Assembly (NCBI GenBank): GCA_963783835.1
Contig: CAWAOX010000013.1
Span: 248,001-312,000, forward strand
Reading direction: 5' to 3'
Length of the DNA: 64,000 bases
DNA from: CAIQPS01 sp963783835
GTDB taxonomy: Bacteria; Actinomycetota; Thermoleophilia; RBG-16-64-13
The notes under the pieces were generated by a model, which saw only the letters and a program-made list of their open reading frames with translations, was not told where the DNA came from and did no database searches. Position 1 is the first letter of the stretch, and every line of letters starts with the position of its first letter. The position numbers and the translations under genes are program-made. Positions 34,419 through 44,215 of this stretch are shown piece by piece.

Positions 34419-36773
34419 CTACTGCCGCGCCATGTGCATCCTGAACTCTGCTTCATCGTCCTTGATCAGCTCGCCGCTCAGGTCGACTGTCACGCTGTGG
34501 ATGGTGCCGGTGAAGTCGAAAGGCGAATCATAGAAGGGGGCTACCGGCGCTCCGGGGTCGGCTCCCACGCACCATCCGCCGGTGAGCCCCATGGCGAGCG
34601 GGACGGTGTACGGAAAGTCGGCCTCTCCCACGAGCCCTCCGTCGATGTAGAGCTGGGCGCGCCCGGGCGTGCCTTTGCCCAAGGAGATATCCGGTGGTCC
34701 GGTCACCTCGAATTCGAAGCGCAGGCTGTGACGTCCTTCCGGCACCGCCTCCTTCGAGTCCACGTGCAGGTAGTCGCGGGCGACGTAGTTCTGCACGTAC
34801 TGCAGCCTTCCGTCCTTGACGTAGAGACAGCAGCCTGCGTCAATGCCGCCGAAGGACAGCAGCGCTCCTTCGGCGCCGCCCAGCGGGACGTCCACCTCGG
34901 CGGTGATGCTATGGGTGCGGTTGAGGAGCCGCGGGCCGGCGTTCCAGGGCACCGCTTGCGTGTGCGGGTAAAACGTGTAGGAGCTGCGGTCGGCGGTGAT
35001 CTGCGGCCGTTCGTCCATTAACCGCCGCACGCCGCGGCCATCCACCGGCATCACCTTGTACTTGCCTGCTTCCACGTACCACGTCGCGATCATCTCGATG
35101 AGCTTGGCCCGGTTCTCGGCAGCGACGTCGTGGTTCTCGGCGAAGTCCGCATCGATGTGGTACAGCTCCCAGGCAGTGGCGTCGAGCTGGGTCAGTGTGT
35201 CGGCGGATATTGGAGCGCCGAACGGCATGCCCGACTCGGCGAACGAAGGGCCCGGCCAAGGGCAGACCGCCCGCCAGCCCTCATGGTAGATGGCGCGATG
35301 GCCCAGCATCTCGAAGTACTGCGTGTGATGCTTGCTCGGCGCATCAGCGGCGTCGAACGTGTGTGCGAAGGACACCCCCTCGAGCGGAGACTGGGTTACG
35401 CCTCGTATGGCCGGGGGAGGCTCGACACCGAGGGCCTCGAGGACCGTGGGCACCATGTCGATGGCATGAGCGTACTGCGGCCGCACTTCCCCTTTGGCCG
35501 CGATCCCCTGGGGCCAGTGCACGACGAATGGGTCACTGGTCCCGCCCCGATAGGTCTCACGCTTCCAGCGGCGGAAGGGGGTGTCGCCGGCCCAGGTCCA
35601 GCCCCAGGCGTAGTGATTGAACGTCGTGGGCTCTCCGAGATCGTCTATCTGCCTGAGGTTCTCTTCCAGCGACTCCGGGACATTGTTAAAGAACAGGTTC
35701 TCGTTCACCGATCCCGTGGGCCCGCCCTCCGAAGAGGCGCCGTTGTCCGAAAGGACCATGATCAGGGTGTTGTCGAACTCACTGATGGTCTTCAGGAACT
35801 CGAACAGGCGCCCCATATGATGGTCGGTGTGGGTGAGGAAACCCGCGAAGACCTCCATCATGCGGGCGTAGAGCTTCCTCTCGTCCTGGGAGCAGTCCGC
35901 CCACGGTCTCACGTCGGGATCGTGACGCGACAACTCCGCGTCGGCCGGGACCACGCCGAGCTCCTTCTGACGGGCGAACGTCTTCTCCCGATAGGCGTCC
36001 CAGCCGTCGTCGAACGCACCCTTGTACTTGTCCGACCACTCCTTGCGCACGTGATGCGGGGCGTGCATGGCTCCTGGCGCGAAGTAGAGGAAGAACGGCT
36101 TGTCCGGCGCCACCTGCTTCGAATCGCCGATGAACGATATGGCCTTGTCGACCAGGTCCTCCGTCAGGTGGTAGCCCTCCTCGGGCGTCTTGGGCGGCTC
36201 CACCTGGTGGTTGTCTGAGACCAACTCCGGATAGTACTGGTGGGTCTCGCCGCCGAGAAAGCCGTAGAAGCGCTCGAAGCCCCGGCCCAGAGGCCAGCGG
36301 TCGTAGGGGCCTGCGGCGGAGGTCTGGTCTGCGGGGGTCAGGTGCCACTTGCCGACCGCGTAGGTGTTGTAGCCGTGCTGCAGCAGCATCTCCGAGAGAA
36401 AGCCGTTTTCGAAGGGTATGTTTGCGTTGTACCCGGGATAGCCGGTCGAGCCTTCGGTGATGCAGGCCATGGCATTCGAGTGGTGGTTGCGGCCGGTCAG
36501 CACGCACGAGCGCGTGGGGGAGCAGAGCGCCGTAGTGTGCATGTTGTTGTAGAGCAACCCCCCGGCGGCCAAGCTGTCCAGGTTCGGCGTCTCGATCGGG
36601 CTGCCGAAGCACCCTAGCTGGCCGAAGCCGGTGTCGTCGAGGATGATGAAGAGGATGTTGGGGGCTCCCGGCTTGGCGCGCAAAGGCTTGGGCCAAGCGG
36701 GCTCGGACGTGTCGTACGTGCGCCCGATCACTCCGTTGAAGGCTGCTCGGGGATCGTATTCGGTAAGCGCCAT
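34419..36773 (-). CDS. Arylsulfatase (type I, formylglycine)
   Basis: 784 residues. NILFIILDDTGFGQLGCFG metal-binding start, and TALCSPTRSCVLTGRNHH, where C-x-P-x-R marks the cysteine converted to formylglycine. Later YAVGKWHL, MVLSDNGASSEGG and a C-terminal beta domain (~560-784). No signal peptide, so possibly cytoplasmic. Start 36773 (MALTEYDPRAAF) has AGGAGGT six bases upstream; the longer frame to 36854 lacks this. Hydrolyses sulfate esters, releasing sulfate; a SulP gene lies just upstream on the same strand. Confidence 0.94.
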   Translation of the reverse strand: MALTEYDPRAAFNGVIGRTYDTSEPAWPKPLRAKPGAPNILFIILDDTGFGQLGCFGSPIETPNLDSLAAGGLLYNNMHTTALCSPTRSCVLTGRNHHSNAMACITEGSTGYPGYNANIPFENGFLSEMLLQHGYNTYAVGKWHLTPADQTSAAGPYDRWPLGRGFERFYGFLGGETHQYYPELVSDNHQVEPPKTPEEGYHLTEDLVDKAISFIGDSKQVAPDKPFFLYFAPGAMHAPHHVRKEWSDKYKGAFDDGWDAYREKTFARQKELGVVPADAELSRHDPDVRPWADCSQDERKLYARMMEVFAGFLTHTDHHMGRLFEFLKTISEFDNTLIMVLSDNGASSEGGPTGSVNENLFFNNVPESLEENLRQIDDLGEPTTFNHYAWGWTWAGDTPFRRWKRETYRGGTSDPFVVHWPQGIAAKGEVRPQYAHAIDMVPTVLEALGVEPPPAIRGVTQSPLEGVSFAHTFDAADAPSKHHTQYFEMLGHRAIYHEGWRAVCPWPGPSFAESGMPFGAPISADTLTQLDATAWELYHIDADFAENHDVAAENRAKLIEMIATWYVEAGKYKVMPVDGRGVRRLMDERPQITADRSSYTFYPHTQAVPWNAGPRLLNRTHSITAEVDVPLGGAEGALLSFGGIDAGCCLYVKDGRLQYVQNYVARDYLHVDSKEAVPEGRHSLRFEFEVTGPPDISLGKGTPGRAQLYIDGGLVGEADFPYTVPLAMGLTGGWCVGADPGAPVAPFYDSPFDFTGTIHSVTVDLSGELIKDDEAEFRMHMARQ

Positions 36774-36975
36774 GTATGGACCTCCTGTCTCGGTATCGAT
36801 GAGTCCCATGCCCGCCTCTGAGCAACCGCGGGGACGACGACCCAGAATCCACAACCAAACATCATGCGACCGTAGCGAGGCCCTGTCAACCGCGGCCCGG
36901 GCTTCCCGCTAGTGAGCTTAAGGAGGGGCCATGCACCAGCGCGGGGCTCCGACCCGCGGACCGACTGGACCTCGG

Positions 36976-38682
36976 CTAGGAAGGATCGACTTCGGGCGCC
37001 GCCGCACCGGTCTTGCTCTGCGACATCCAGTCCTCGGCCGCGGCATAAGCGTCGTAGAGCGACTCCCCCACCTTGCCGGTCTTCGTGAAGATGTTCCGGC
37101 GCGAGACTGAGTCGACCATCCCGGCGCGGGCTAGCTGCTCCCTGATCGAGGGGTCGACCTCGGCCAGCATGAGCCGGCTGTCGTGCTCCTTCAGGTCGGC
37201 GGCATACCGCTCCACCATCTTCATAAAAGTGCTGCCAAGCTCGCTTCGCCCGCGCAAGTTGAGGATGACCACAGCGTGTCTGGTTTTGTCATCGATGGCC
37301 GGCAACTTGTCTTCAAGCACGGTGGCAGCCGCGTAGAAGAGGCTACCGTAGGGGACAAGCACGGTGACGCTGTCGGGAAGGACGGTAGCGGGTGCGTCCT
37401 GCTCCAGAGGAAGACTGCCCTCTTTGAGCTTCCATTCCATCACCGCGACCCGGTTGGACTGGCGTACGGTGTACAGCAGGATGGAAAGGGCCACTCCGGC
37501 CAGGACGGCGTACTGCAGCGGGATCATGAGTACCAGGGCGAAGGTGATGACCATGACCACGCGCTGCACGCTTCCGGTGCGCCAGACCATCAGCACCTCG
37601 ACGGGCTTGATCGTCCGAAACCCGATCACGATCAGTAGTCCGGCCAGGGCAGGCATGGCGAGCTTTCCGACCGCCCCGGTGAACAACAGAGTGATCAGGG
37701 CGATGATCACTCCGGCGAAGATGTTCGCCACGCGACTCCGGGCCCCGGCGTTGACGACAAGCGCGGTCGCTGAGACGGAGCCACCGACCGGCATGCCCCG
37801 GAATACTCCTGCGGCTACGTTGGCCGCTCCCTGAGCGATGAAGTCCCGCGAAGGATTGGGATAGCGCCCATCGGGGTTCACGTACGACTGGCTGATACCC
37901 GCCCCTTGGATCAGGCCGATGATCGCCAAGGAGAGCGCGGGGGCCAGAAGCGAGAGGAACATGGTGAAGTCGGGTAGTGCTGGTCTAGGGAGGCCGCGAG
38001 TGATCTCGGCGATCTCCGAGACCTGCGGCACGGTCTGCCAACCGAAGAGGAAAGGAAGCAGCGAAGCGACGATGAGCGCTACCACCATGCCCAACTGACG
38101 AAGCCGGGTCTTCCCCAAGACCACGATCAGGATCACCGTGCTCAGCCCCACGGCGAGCGTCGGCAGATCCACCATTGTCAGGTTGAACAGTAGGTCGAAT
38201 GCCCTTACCACGCGGTTGCTGAATTCACTCCTATATCCCGTGAAATCGGCGAGTTGGCCAAGGATGATCAGGAGGGCCACTCCGTTCATGAATCCCACCA
38301 TCACGGAATTTGACACGAAGCGCATGAGGCGCCCGAGCTTGAGGAAGCCGGCGATCAGCATGAAGACCCCGGTAAGAATGGCGAGCATGAATACGGCACC
38401 CGACGTGAGAGCCTTACCGGTGACGGTAGGGACACCTGCCACCACCAGTGACATCGCGCTGGTCGTCTGCACGCTCAAGAAGACCGAACTGGCGAAGAAG
38501 GCGCCGACAGGTGTGGCCAGCATCACGGCATAGAGGGCAAAGAGCGGATTGATACCCGCGAGCACGCCGGACGCGAGCGCGTCGGGCACACTCACCATAC
38601 CAAGGACGAGGCCGGAGGTCAGGTCCGGGCCTACCGTCCTGCGGTCGAATATCGGACGTTTCAGTCGGCCGATCGATTTCAT
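36976..38682 (-). CDS. SulP-family anion (sulfate) transporter with STAS domain (copy 2)
   Basis: 568 residues, collinear with 2401-4110 (KRPIFDRRTVGPDLTSG, SVQTTSAMSLVVAGV, GVFRGMPVGGSVSATALV) and ending in a STAS domain (VILNLRGRSELGSTFM). SD GGGGGG seven bases before the ATG. Located 200 bases upstream of the sulfatase on the same strand, suggesting a sulfate-exchange partner. STAS often responds to phosphorylation or nucleotides. Confidence 0.93.
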   Translation of the reverse strand: MKSIGRLKRPIFDRRTVGPDLTSGLVLGMVSVPDALASGVLAGINPLFALYAVMLATPVGAFFASSVFLSVQTTSAMSLVVAGVPTVTGKALTSGAVFMLAILTGVFMLIAGFLKLGRLMRFVSNSVMVGFMNGVALLIILGQLADFTGYRSEFSNRVVRAFDLLFNLTMVDLPTLAVGLSTVILIVVLGKTRLRQLGMVVALIVASLLPFLFGWQTVPQVSEIAEITRGLPRPALPDFTMFLSLLAPALSLAIIGLIQGAGISQSYVNPDGRYPNPSRDFIAQGAANVAAGVFRGMPVGGSVSATALVVNAGARSRVANIFAGVIIALITLLFTGAVGKLAMPALAGLLIVIGFRTIKPVEVLMVWRTGSVQRVVMVITFALVLMIPLQYAVLAGVALSILLYTVRQSNRVAVMEWKLKEGSLPLEQDAPATVLPDSVTVLVPYGSLFYAAATVLEDKLPAIDDKTRHAVVILNLRGRSELGSTFMKMVERYAADLKEHDSRLMLAEVDPSIREQLARAGMVDSVSRRNIFTKTGKVGESLYDAYAAAEDWMSQSKTGAAAPEVDPS

Positions 38683-38904
38683 GTAGGGTCCCCCCTTACC
38701 ATGGCCACTCTACATCAAGGGGCGACAACGAGCGTCCGTCCGGCGGTCGCGGCGATGATCCTCGTGTCGCAGCAGCGTCACGCAGGGACTTGAGGGCCAG
38801 GACCACGAAGACGAGACCCGCCCCGTCACCGAGAAACGGTCGAACCGGGCTGCCGCGAGTACGTGGAGCGGCTGACATTCATCGTGCCCGCTGCCGCCTT
38901 CTGG

Positions 38905-40764
38905 TCATCGTAGTTCCCGCACCTTCTGCACCAACAGAAAGATCGCGAGCGCCGCGAGAACCACCACGATTATCCAGAGCCAGAAGTGGCCTATCAACAG
39001 TATGGCCGTGACGACGGCCAGGATGGAGGCTATCCCGGTGATCGTACGGGCGTATTCTCCCCGCAGGATAGACTCGATGGCCACGAAGGCCAACACCATC
39101 ACCAGCAGCCCGATCCACAGATAGCCGCGGGCGAGCACCATGATGGCGACGATGCCGAACAGGATAACGCTGAGGCTGATCGCGCCCCAGGCCTCGGCCG
39201 TCCGGTTGAACCGCACTTCCTTCTGAGCCACGGGTTGGCCCAGCTTCTTGATGTGCGCCCTCGGATCAGGTTTGCGCCCCGCCTCGAGCAATGTTAGCCT
39301 CTGCCGAAGGGCTCCGAGCACTGCCTCGTTCTCGGAGAACTCCCGCCTCAGGCCGCTCAACTCGGCCCGCAGCACGGTGCTCCTTTCAAAAAGCGCCCTG
39401 TGCCGGGCGACAAGATGGGGGTTACCCTCCATGCCGCCCATCTGGGCCCCCAGAGCCTGGAGCTCAGTGGTCTGCTGCCCGATGAGGCCCTGCAGCTCCT
39501 CCTGCCTGGCCTCCAAATGGGCGCAGTCGCCGCCAAGCAGCGCGGGCGCGAGCGGCGGCGGCGGCTCCTTGTCCAGGCCGGCGAACGCCAGAGGGTCATA
39601 CCAACTCTGCCGGGGAGAACCGCCCCGGTTGTACATGGGCCCGGCCGGCGCGTTCTCGCCGGAGATGGGGTCGTGCGCATAGAGGCCCCAAAGGCCGCGG
39701 TACTTGCTTACCCAGGGAACAGATTCGTCGATGAGAACCGGAGACCATCCGCATTCCTGTCCGGGACCGATGGACTTTCCGTCTCCGCGGGCGAAATCTA
39801 CGAACGGGATGCGGAGCGGGTCCCGAGACCTGCCCGCCTGACCGAGCGTGCGGGTCCAGAACGAGCTGAGCCCGCCGGCGATCGAGTGCATCCACTTGGG
39901 CAGCGGAAGCCCCACCGGCGACTGATACTCACCCTGGCGGAAGTAGGAGGCGTGAGACCCGGCTCCAGCCCATACCACCGGATGCCCCTCCACGAGACCC
40001 ACTTCCTCCCGGTCGTCCCAGCGCCTGCGCAGGTCGTCGCCGTGGAAGTCGTGGGAGGCGTAGGCCACCCACTCCGGGTGGAGGCGGTCATCTTCCTCGT
40101 AGAGATAGACGACGATGTTCTCCCAGTCGGACTCGTGGTCGTTGACGCCGTGAAAGCCGGAGCGCCAGCTGTTGTAGTAGTAGAAGAACCAGTATTGAAG
40201 GACCGTCCAGCCCCCCTGCCGCGCCACACGGCCGTAGTAGACGTACTTCTCGTTGTCGCGGAGGACCTGGTTGTAGTCCAGTTCCGCAGCCGCGGCGGTC
40301 ACCGAGGAGACCTTGCCGCGGAAGAAGAAGGAGGCCGAGAAGATGGCGTCGAGCACGCGAGGCAGGAAGCCGCCCCGAGCCAGCCGGCCCCTCCCAGCGT
40401 GGAACATGTTTCCTCTCTCCCGGCGCTGGCGGGAGACTTCGGTGAGCACCTTGGCGCTGTCGGCCAGGCCGAGGGCCTCGTTCAACCGGAGGAATTCCAC
40501 GGTGCCGAAGGGGTACTCTCTCGACTGGACGAGCTTATCGACGTCGAGCTGCCCATCTTCGATGAGCCTCTCCTCTCGCCCATCGGGATAGTGGGCCCAT
40601 AGACTGGCCTGAGAAACGTAGCTCTCGACATCGATGGGGAAGAACTGCTCTCCTTGGGTGAAACGCACGACGGGCTCGAAGGTCCGAAGCAGCTCTAGGT
40701 CGGTGGCCACGAGCGACGCGGATAGGGTGTCGCCGGGGCTCAGGTCGGTCGCGCTCATGTCCAC
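38905..40764 (-). CDS. Vps62-related protein with coiled coil and membrane tail
   Basis: 619 residues. Residues ~25-370 carry Vps62-like features: VRFTQGEQFFPIDVESYV, YYYNSWRSGFHGVNDHESDWENIVVYL, AYASHDFHGDDLRRRWDD, HPVVWAGAGSHASYF. Then a ~80-residue coiled coil (CAHLEARQEELQGLIG ... LRQRLTLLEA) and four C-terminal helices. GTG at 40764 has AGAGGGG close by; ATG 40758 is also possible. Two bases after a co-directional membrane gene. Vps62-like domains are known from fungal vacuolar sorting; bacterial role unknown. Confidence 0.85.
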   Translation of the reverse strand: MDMSATDLSPGDTLSASLVATDLELLRTFEPVVRFTQGEQFFPIDVESYVSQASLWAHYPDGREERLIEDGQLDVDKLVQSREYPFGTVEFLRLNEALGLADSAKVLTEVSRQRRERGNMFHAGRGRLARGGFLPRVLDAIFSASFFFRGKVSSVTAAAAELDYNQVLRDNEKYVYYGRVARQGGWTVLQYWFFYYYNSWRSGFHGVNDHESDWENIVVYLYEEDDRLHPEWVAYASHDFHGDDLRRRWDDREEVGLVEGHPVVWAGAGSHASYFRQGEYQSPVGLPLPKWMHSIAGGLSSFWTRTLGQAGRSRDPLRIPFVDFARGDGKSIGPGQECGWSPVLIDESVPWVSKYRGLWGLYAHDPISGENAPAGPMYNRGGSPRQSWYDPLAFAGLDKEPPPPLAPALLGGDCAHLEARQEELQGLIGQQTTELQALGAQMGGMEGNPHLVARHRALFERSTVLRAELSGLRREFSENEAVLGALRQRLTLLEAGRKPDPRAHIKKLGQPVAQKEVRFNRTAEAWGAISLSVILFGIVAIMVLARGYLWIGLLVMVLAFVAIESILRGEYARTITGIASILAVVTAILLIGHFWLWIIVVVLAALAIFLLVQKVRELR

Positions 40765-40765
40765 A

Positions 40766-41242
40766 TCACCCCTCTTCCAGCCGGAATTCGCGATGGAGCG
40801 ACTTCTGGTTGAGCACGAGCAGCAAGACGACGCCCGCCAGCATGCTCAGATATCGGGGCTGCCCTACAAAGTAGACGACGAGGTTGATCGCCAGCGACAG
40901 GGCGGTCCAGGTCATGGCCACGCTCCAGGCCCGTTTGCGCCTCAGCAGGAAGCCCACGAGGACGACCAGAGCCAGCGCTCCGAAGAACAGGTACACGCCG
41001 GCCAGCACCAGCCTCTGCCAATCTGCGGTGAGGGCACCTGACGCGTCTGCTATACCGGCAATCCCACGTCCGAAGACGCTGAGGTCGAGTAGGAGGAACA
41101 CACCGTTTAGAAAGTAACCGACCATCGCCAGGAACATGATCACGGCGGCGACGATCATGGGTATGGAGAAACGGCGGCGTTCGGCGCGAGCCACCCCCTC
41201 TGCCGCTTGCGGAGTGCCGCCGACCACAGTCTCCTCTGACAT
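40766..41242 (-). CDS. Hypothetical four-TM membrane protein
   Basis: 158 residues; four hydrophobic helices (~30-52, 74-96, 105-122, 128-145) after a ~25-residue polar tail. No motif recognised. Its stop is adjacent to the start of the Vps62-like gene (overlapping SD), so both are probably expressed together and may form a membrane complex (inference). Confidence 0.78.
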   Translation of the reverse strand: MSEETVVGGTPQAAEGVARAERRRFSIPMIVAAVIMFLAMVGYFLNGVFLLLDLSVFGRGIAGIADASGALTADWQRLVLAGVYLFFGALALVVLVGFLLRRKRAWSVAMTWTALSLAINLVVYFVGQPRYLSMLAGVVLLLVLNQKSLHREFRLEEG

Positions 41243-41337
41243 GTTCCACCCCCATCAACGGACGCTGTTCGGCAGCGCACACCAAGCGATAGTCTATCAG
41301 CCCGGGTCTTCCCGCCGACGCCTGGCTGCAAACCCTC

Positions 41338-42140
41338 CTAAGGCAGCGGGAGCCCCCGGATGATGGAGTCTTTGAGCTCGAGCACACTCTGTTGCCCGAC
41401 GTGGATGACGCCGCGATAGGGCCGATCGAAATCGAGGATCAGGAACACGATCGCGGCCAGAACGAACGAGATGACGACGACGGCGACGAGCGAGCGCTGG
41501 CCTCCCAGCCCGGAGGCATAACCCAGGACTCCCACCGTGATGATGCACACCGCGAAGATCAGGTACAGGACGGATTCGGGAAGATGGTTGCGCAGTCCCG
41601 CGTCACGACGACCCGCCGAATCGATCATCTCGTTGACCGCGGCGATGTACAACCCGTAGGTGACGGCTCGCTGATCCAGGTTGCCGGCCGCCACCCCGAT
41701 CGACCACAACTGGCGTTGTAGCCGAGTCTGCTCCGCCCGCAGGCCCGCGCTCGCCGCGGTGAACCAGTCGGCCCGAGCCAATTGAAGGCGTGTGTCCACG
41801 TACTTGCCAAAGGCGGCGGTCGCCTGGCTCCGAAGTGGATCGGGCAGCAACGACGAGCGGAGATAGGCCGTGCCGATCGCGTTGGCCTCCTCCACGACCG
41901 CGTGCTTGCGGTCCTCGAAGCGGCCGACAGACATCGACACGGTGAAGGCCAGCAGAAGGCCGAGCATCGCAGCCACCGCCGTCTGCACGGCGTTGACATG
42001 CTCCTTCTTGGGGTTCGCGCCGGCTCCTCTTTCCGCCGTCCGAGGTAGAAACCCAGTTCCGCCGCCCCGAAACAAGCGGCAAAGAGCACCAGCGTCACCA
42101 GCCACGCCTGCTGACCGAACAAGAACGTGAACGACTCCAT
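41338..42140 (-). CDS. Bestrophin-like DUF4239 membrane protein; interrupted by a 1-base frameshift
   Basis: N-terminal part MESFTFLFGQQAWLVTLVLFAACFGAAELGFYLGRRK reads in one frame; EHVNAVQTAVAAMLGLLLAFTVSMSVGRFEDRK continues one frame over. One base is missing around 42020-42028. Corrected length ~267 residues, with the family block AMLGLLLAFTVSMSVGRFEDR..VEEANAIGTAYLR, then two C-terminal helices. DUF4239 resembles bestrophin channels but its function is not proven. Confidence 0.82.
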
Positions 42141-42302
42141 GCGCGCCACAGTATCAGGAGCGGCGACGCCGCGCGAGGGGAGTGTTGACGCCCCGACCGC
42201 TTGTCACTGGGGGTAGTCCGCACGCCGCTATCTGGGGGCAGCGGACGCGGCTCGCGCACGCCGGGGCGCAGGAAAGCACGCGCCTTCTCTGGTATCGAGC
42301 GG

Positions 42303-42331
42303 TTGACACCCGGCCGACTTATGATTAAGGT
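42303..42331 (+). promoter_or_regulatory. Sigma70-like promoter for MBL gene
   Basis: TTGACA (42303-42308), 17-base spacer, TAAGGT (42326-42331). Transcription would begin near 42338, downstream of the ATG at 42321. Confidence 0.55.
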
Positions 42332-42359
42332 TTGCGGACGTCGGTCTCGGGGGGCCTCC

Positions 42360-43280
42360 TTGCACTATCGGGTCTTTCTCCACAGCCATCTCGGGTTCCG
42401 CAGCACGTCCACCCTCCTCTACGGCGAGCGCGACGCGATCCTCATCGACGCCACCCAGCTCTTGAGCGACGCCCACCGGATGGTCGCCGAGATCATCCCG
42501 ATGAGGAAGAACCTCACCCACATCTATGTGTCCCATTTCCATCCGGATCATCATTTCGGTCTCGGCGTGTTGGAGACGGCTTTTCCACGAGCGAAGATCG
42601 TTGCGCTTCCCAGCGTAGTGCGCGACATCGTCTTCACGTCGAGCGACAAGTTGGACACATGGTCTATCGACCGCTTCGGGCCCGATACGCCAGTCAAGAC
42701 GACCGTCCCCATCCCCATGGCGGAGCCCGGCCTGGAGCTCGAGGGGGAGGAGATCCTCTTCTCGGACGATTGGGAAGGCGATAGCGTCAACAACTCGGTG
42801 GCGTGGGTGCCGTCCCTCAGGGTGCTCTGCGCCACGGACATCGCCTTCGACGACTGGAACGTATGGTTCATCGAGAGCAATGTCGAGCGGCGGGTCAAAT
42901 GGCGGGCGGCTCTCGACCGCCTGAAGGAATTCGATGCCCGGGTGATCATCCCGGGTCACGGCAGCGACAAGACCATCGAGATCCTTGAGCGGGTGTCGGC
43001 AGACGCGTCGCTCGAATACACGTCGTGCGTCGACTGGACGCGCGAGTACATCGACTTCTACGAAGGGGTGTTCCAGACGGCCACCTCCGGCGTCGACCTG
43101 GAACGCCGCGTCAGGGAACGCTACCCGGATGTAGAGGGTAACGACTTCGCGATCGAATGGCTGGCGCGGCTACTGTTCCCGAAGAGCTGCCCCGAGTGGT
43201 TCGCGCCGCTTCCCGGAGAGCCCGGGAGTATCTTTCTGAATCCTTTCGGCCACTACGATGGGGACTCCCCGCGGGAGTAG
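42360..43280 (+). CDS. MBL-fold hydrolase
   Basis: 306 residues from TTG 42360 (MHYRVFLHSHLG). Zinc motif SHFHPDHHFG, later LCATDIAFDDW and IIPGHGSD. Family: lactonases, thioesterases, sulfatase-like; substrate not defined. ATG 42321 is in frame 13 codons upstream but overlaps the predicted -10 region; GGGGGG lies five bases before TTG 42360, so the shorter form is preferred. Followed by a dehydrogenase-cupin pair 36 bases away. Confidence 0.85.
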   Translation: MHYRVFLHSHLGFRSTSTLLYGERDAILIDATQLLSDAHRMVAEIIPMRKNLTHIYVSHFHPDHHFGLGVLETAFPRAKIVALPSVVRDIVFTSSDKLDTWSIDRFGPDTPVKTTVPIPMAEPGLELEGEEILFSDDWEGDSVNNSVAWVPSLRVLCATDIAFDDWNVWFIESNVERRVKWRAALDRLKEFDARVIIPGHGSDKTIEILERVSADASLEYTSCVDWTREYIDFYEGVFQTATSGVDLERRVRERYPDVEGNDFAIEWLARLLFPKSCPEWFAPLPGEPGSIFLNPFGHYDGDSPRE

Positions 43281-43315
43281 GAAGCGAGACCAGGCGTGGA
43301 AGAGCGAGGGACAGC

Positions 43316-44215
43316 ATGAAGATAGGTTTCATCGGCATCGGGCAGATGGGCGTGCGCATGGCGCGCCACGTCGCGGAGGCGGGTTTCGACCTGGTGGTCA
43401 ACGACGTCCAACGGGAGACCGCCCTGGCTCTCCTGGAGCGAGGGGCGGAGTGGGCAGGCAGCCCCGCTGAGGTAGCCGAAGACTGCCGGATAGTCATCTC
43501 CTGCCTGCCTTCCCCGGGGAGCGTCGAAGAGGTCGCCCTGGGAGCCTCGGGCCTTACCCGGAACTGGAAGGCGGGTGACATCTACATCGACATGAGCACC
43601 AACTCCCCATCGGTGGTGAGGAGGATCGCCGCGGAGGCCGCCGACCGAGGTGTGGCCGTCCTCGACGCGCCGGTGAGCGGGGGGACCAAAGGGGCTGAGG
43701 CCGGGACGCTCACCATCATGGTAGGAGGAGACGCGACCGCCCTGGAGAAAGCGCGGCCCGTGCTCGAGCCGATGGCCAATAAGATCTTCCACGTCGGCGA
43801 CGTGGGGTGCGGCAACGTGGCCAAGCTGGTCAACAACATGATCGGGCTGGCCTGCAACTCCATCTGCGCGGAGGGCCTCGTCCTCGGGACCCGGGCCGGC
43901 ATCGACCCGCAGGTTCTCTTCGACCTCTTGAGTATCAGCACCGCGAACAACTGGAGCCTGCAGCAGTACCCCCGGACCGTGTTCAAGGGCGACTTCGCCC
44001 CGGGGTTCAAGATCAGCCTCGCCCACAAGGACATCCGGCTCGCGCTCGGTCTGGGCGAGGACTATGGAGTGCCACTCCCGGTGGCGCGGGCGGTGGAGGC
44101 GGACCTGGCAGCCGCTGTGACCGGGGGTCTGGGCGACAAGGGGGTGGACGGGGTGATCCTGCCCCTGGAGGAAGTGGCGGGCGTCAAGGTGCGTGTGCAA
44201 AGGGGTGAGGAATGA
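43316..44215 (+). CDS. Beta-hydroxyacid dehydrogenase family (3-hydroxyisobutyrate dehydrogenase-like)
   Basis: 299 residues. KIGFIGIGQMGVRMARHVAEAGF (NAD(P) Rossmann loop), DAPVSGGTKGAEAGTLTIMVGG substrate-binding signature, catalytic Lys in GNVAKLVNNM. Oxidises a short beta-hydroxyacid; could be 3-hydroxyisobutyrate or tartronate semialdehyde. ATG 43316 follows GCGAGGGACAGC. Stop overlaps the cupin ATG by four bases. Confidence 0.92.
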   Translation: MKIGFIGIGQMGVRMARHVAEAGFDLVVNDVQRETALALLERGAEWAGSPAEVAEDCRIVISCLPSPGSVEEVALGASGLTRNWKAGDIYIDMSTNSPSVVRRIAAEAADRGVAVLDAPVSGGTKGAEAGTLTIMVGGDATALEKARPVLEPMANKIFHVGDVGCGNVAKLVNNMIGLACNSICAEGLVLGTRAGIDPQVLFDLLSISTANNWSLQQYPRTVFKGDFAPGFKISLAHKDIRLALGLGEDYGVPLPVARAVEADLAAAVTGGLGDKGVDGVILPLEEVAGVKVRVQRGEE

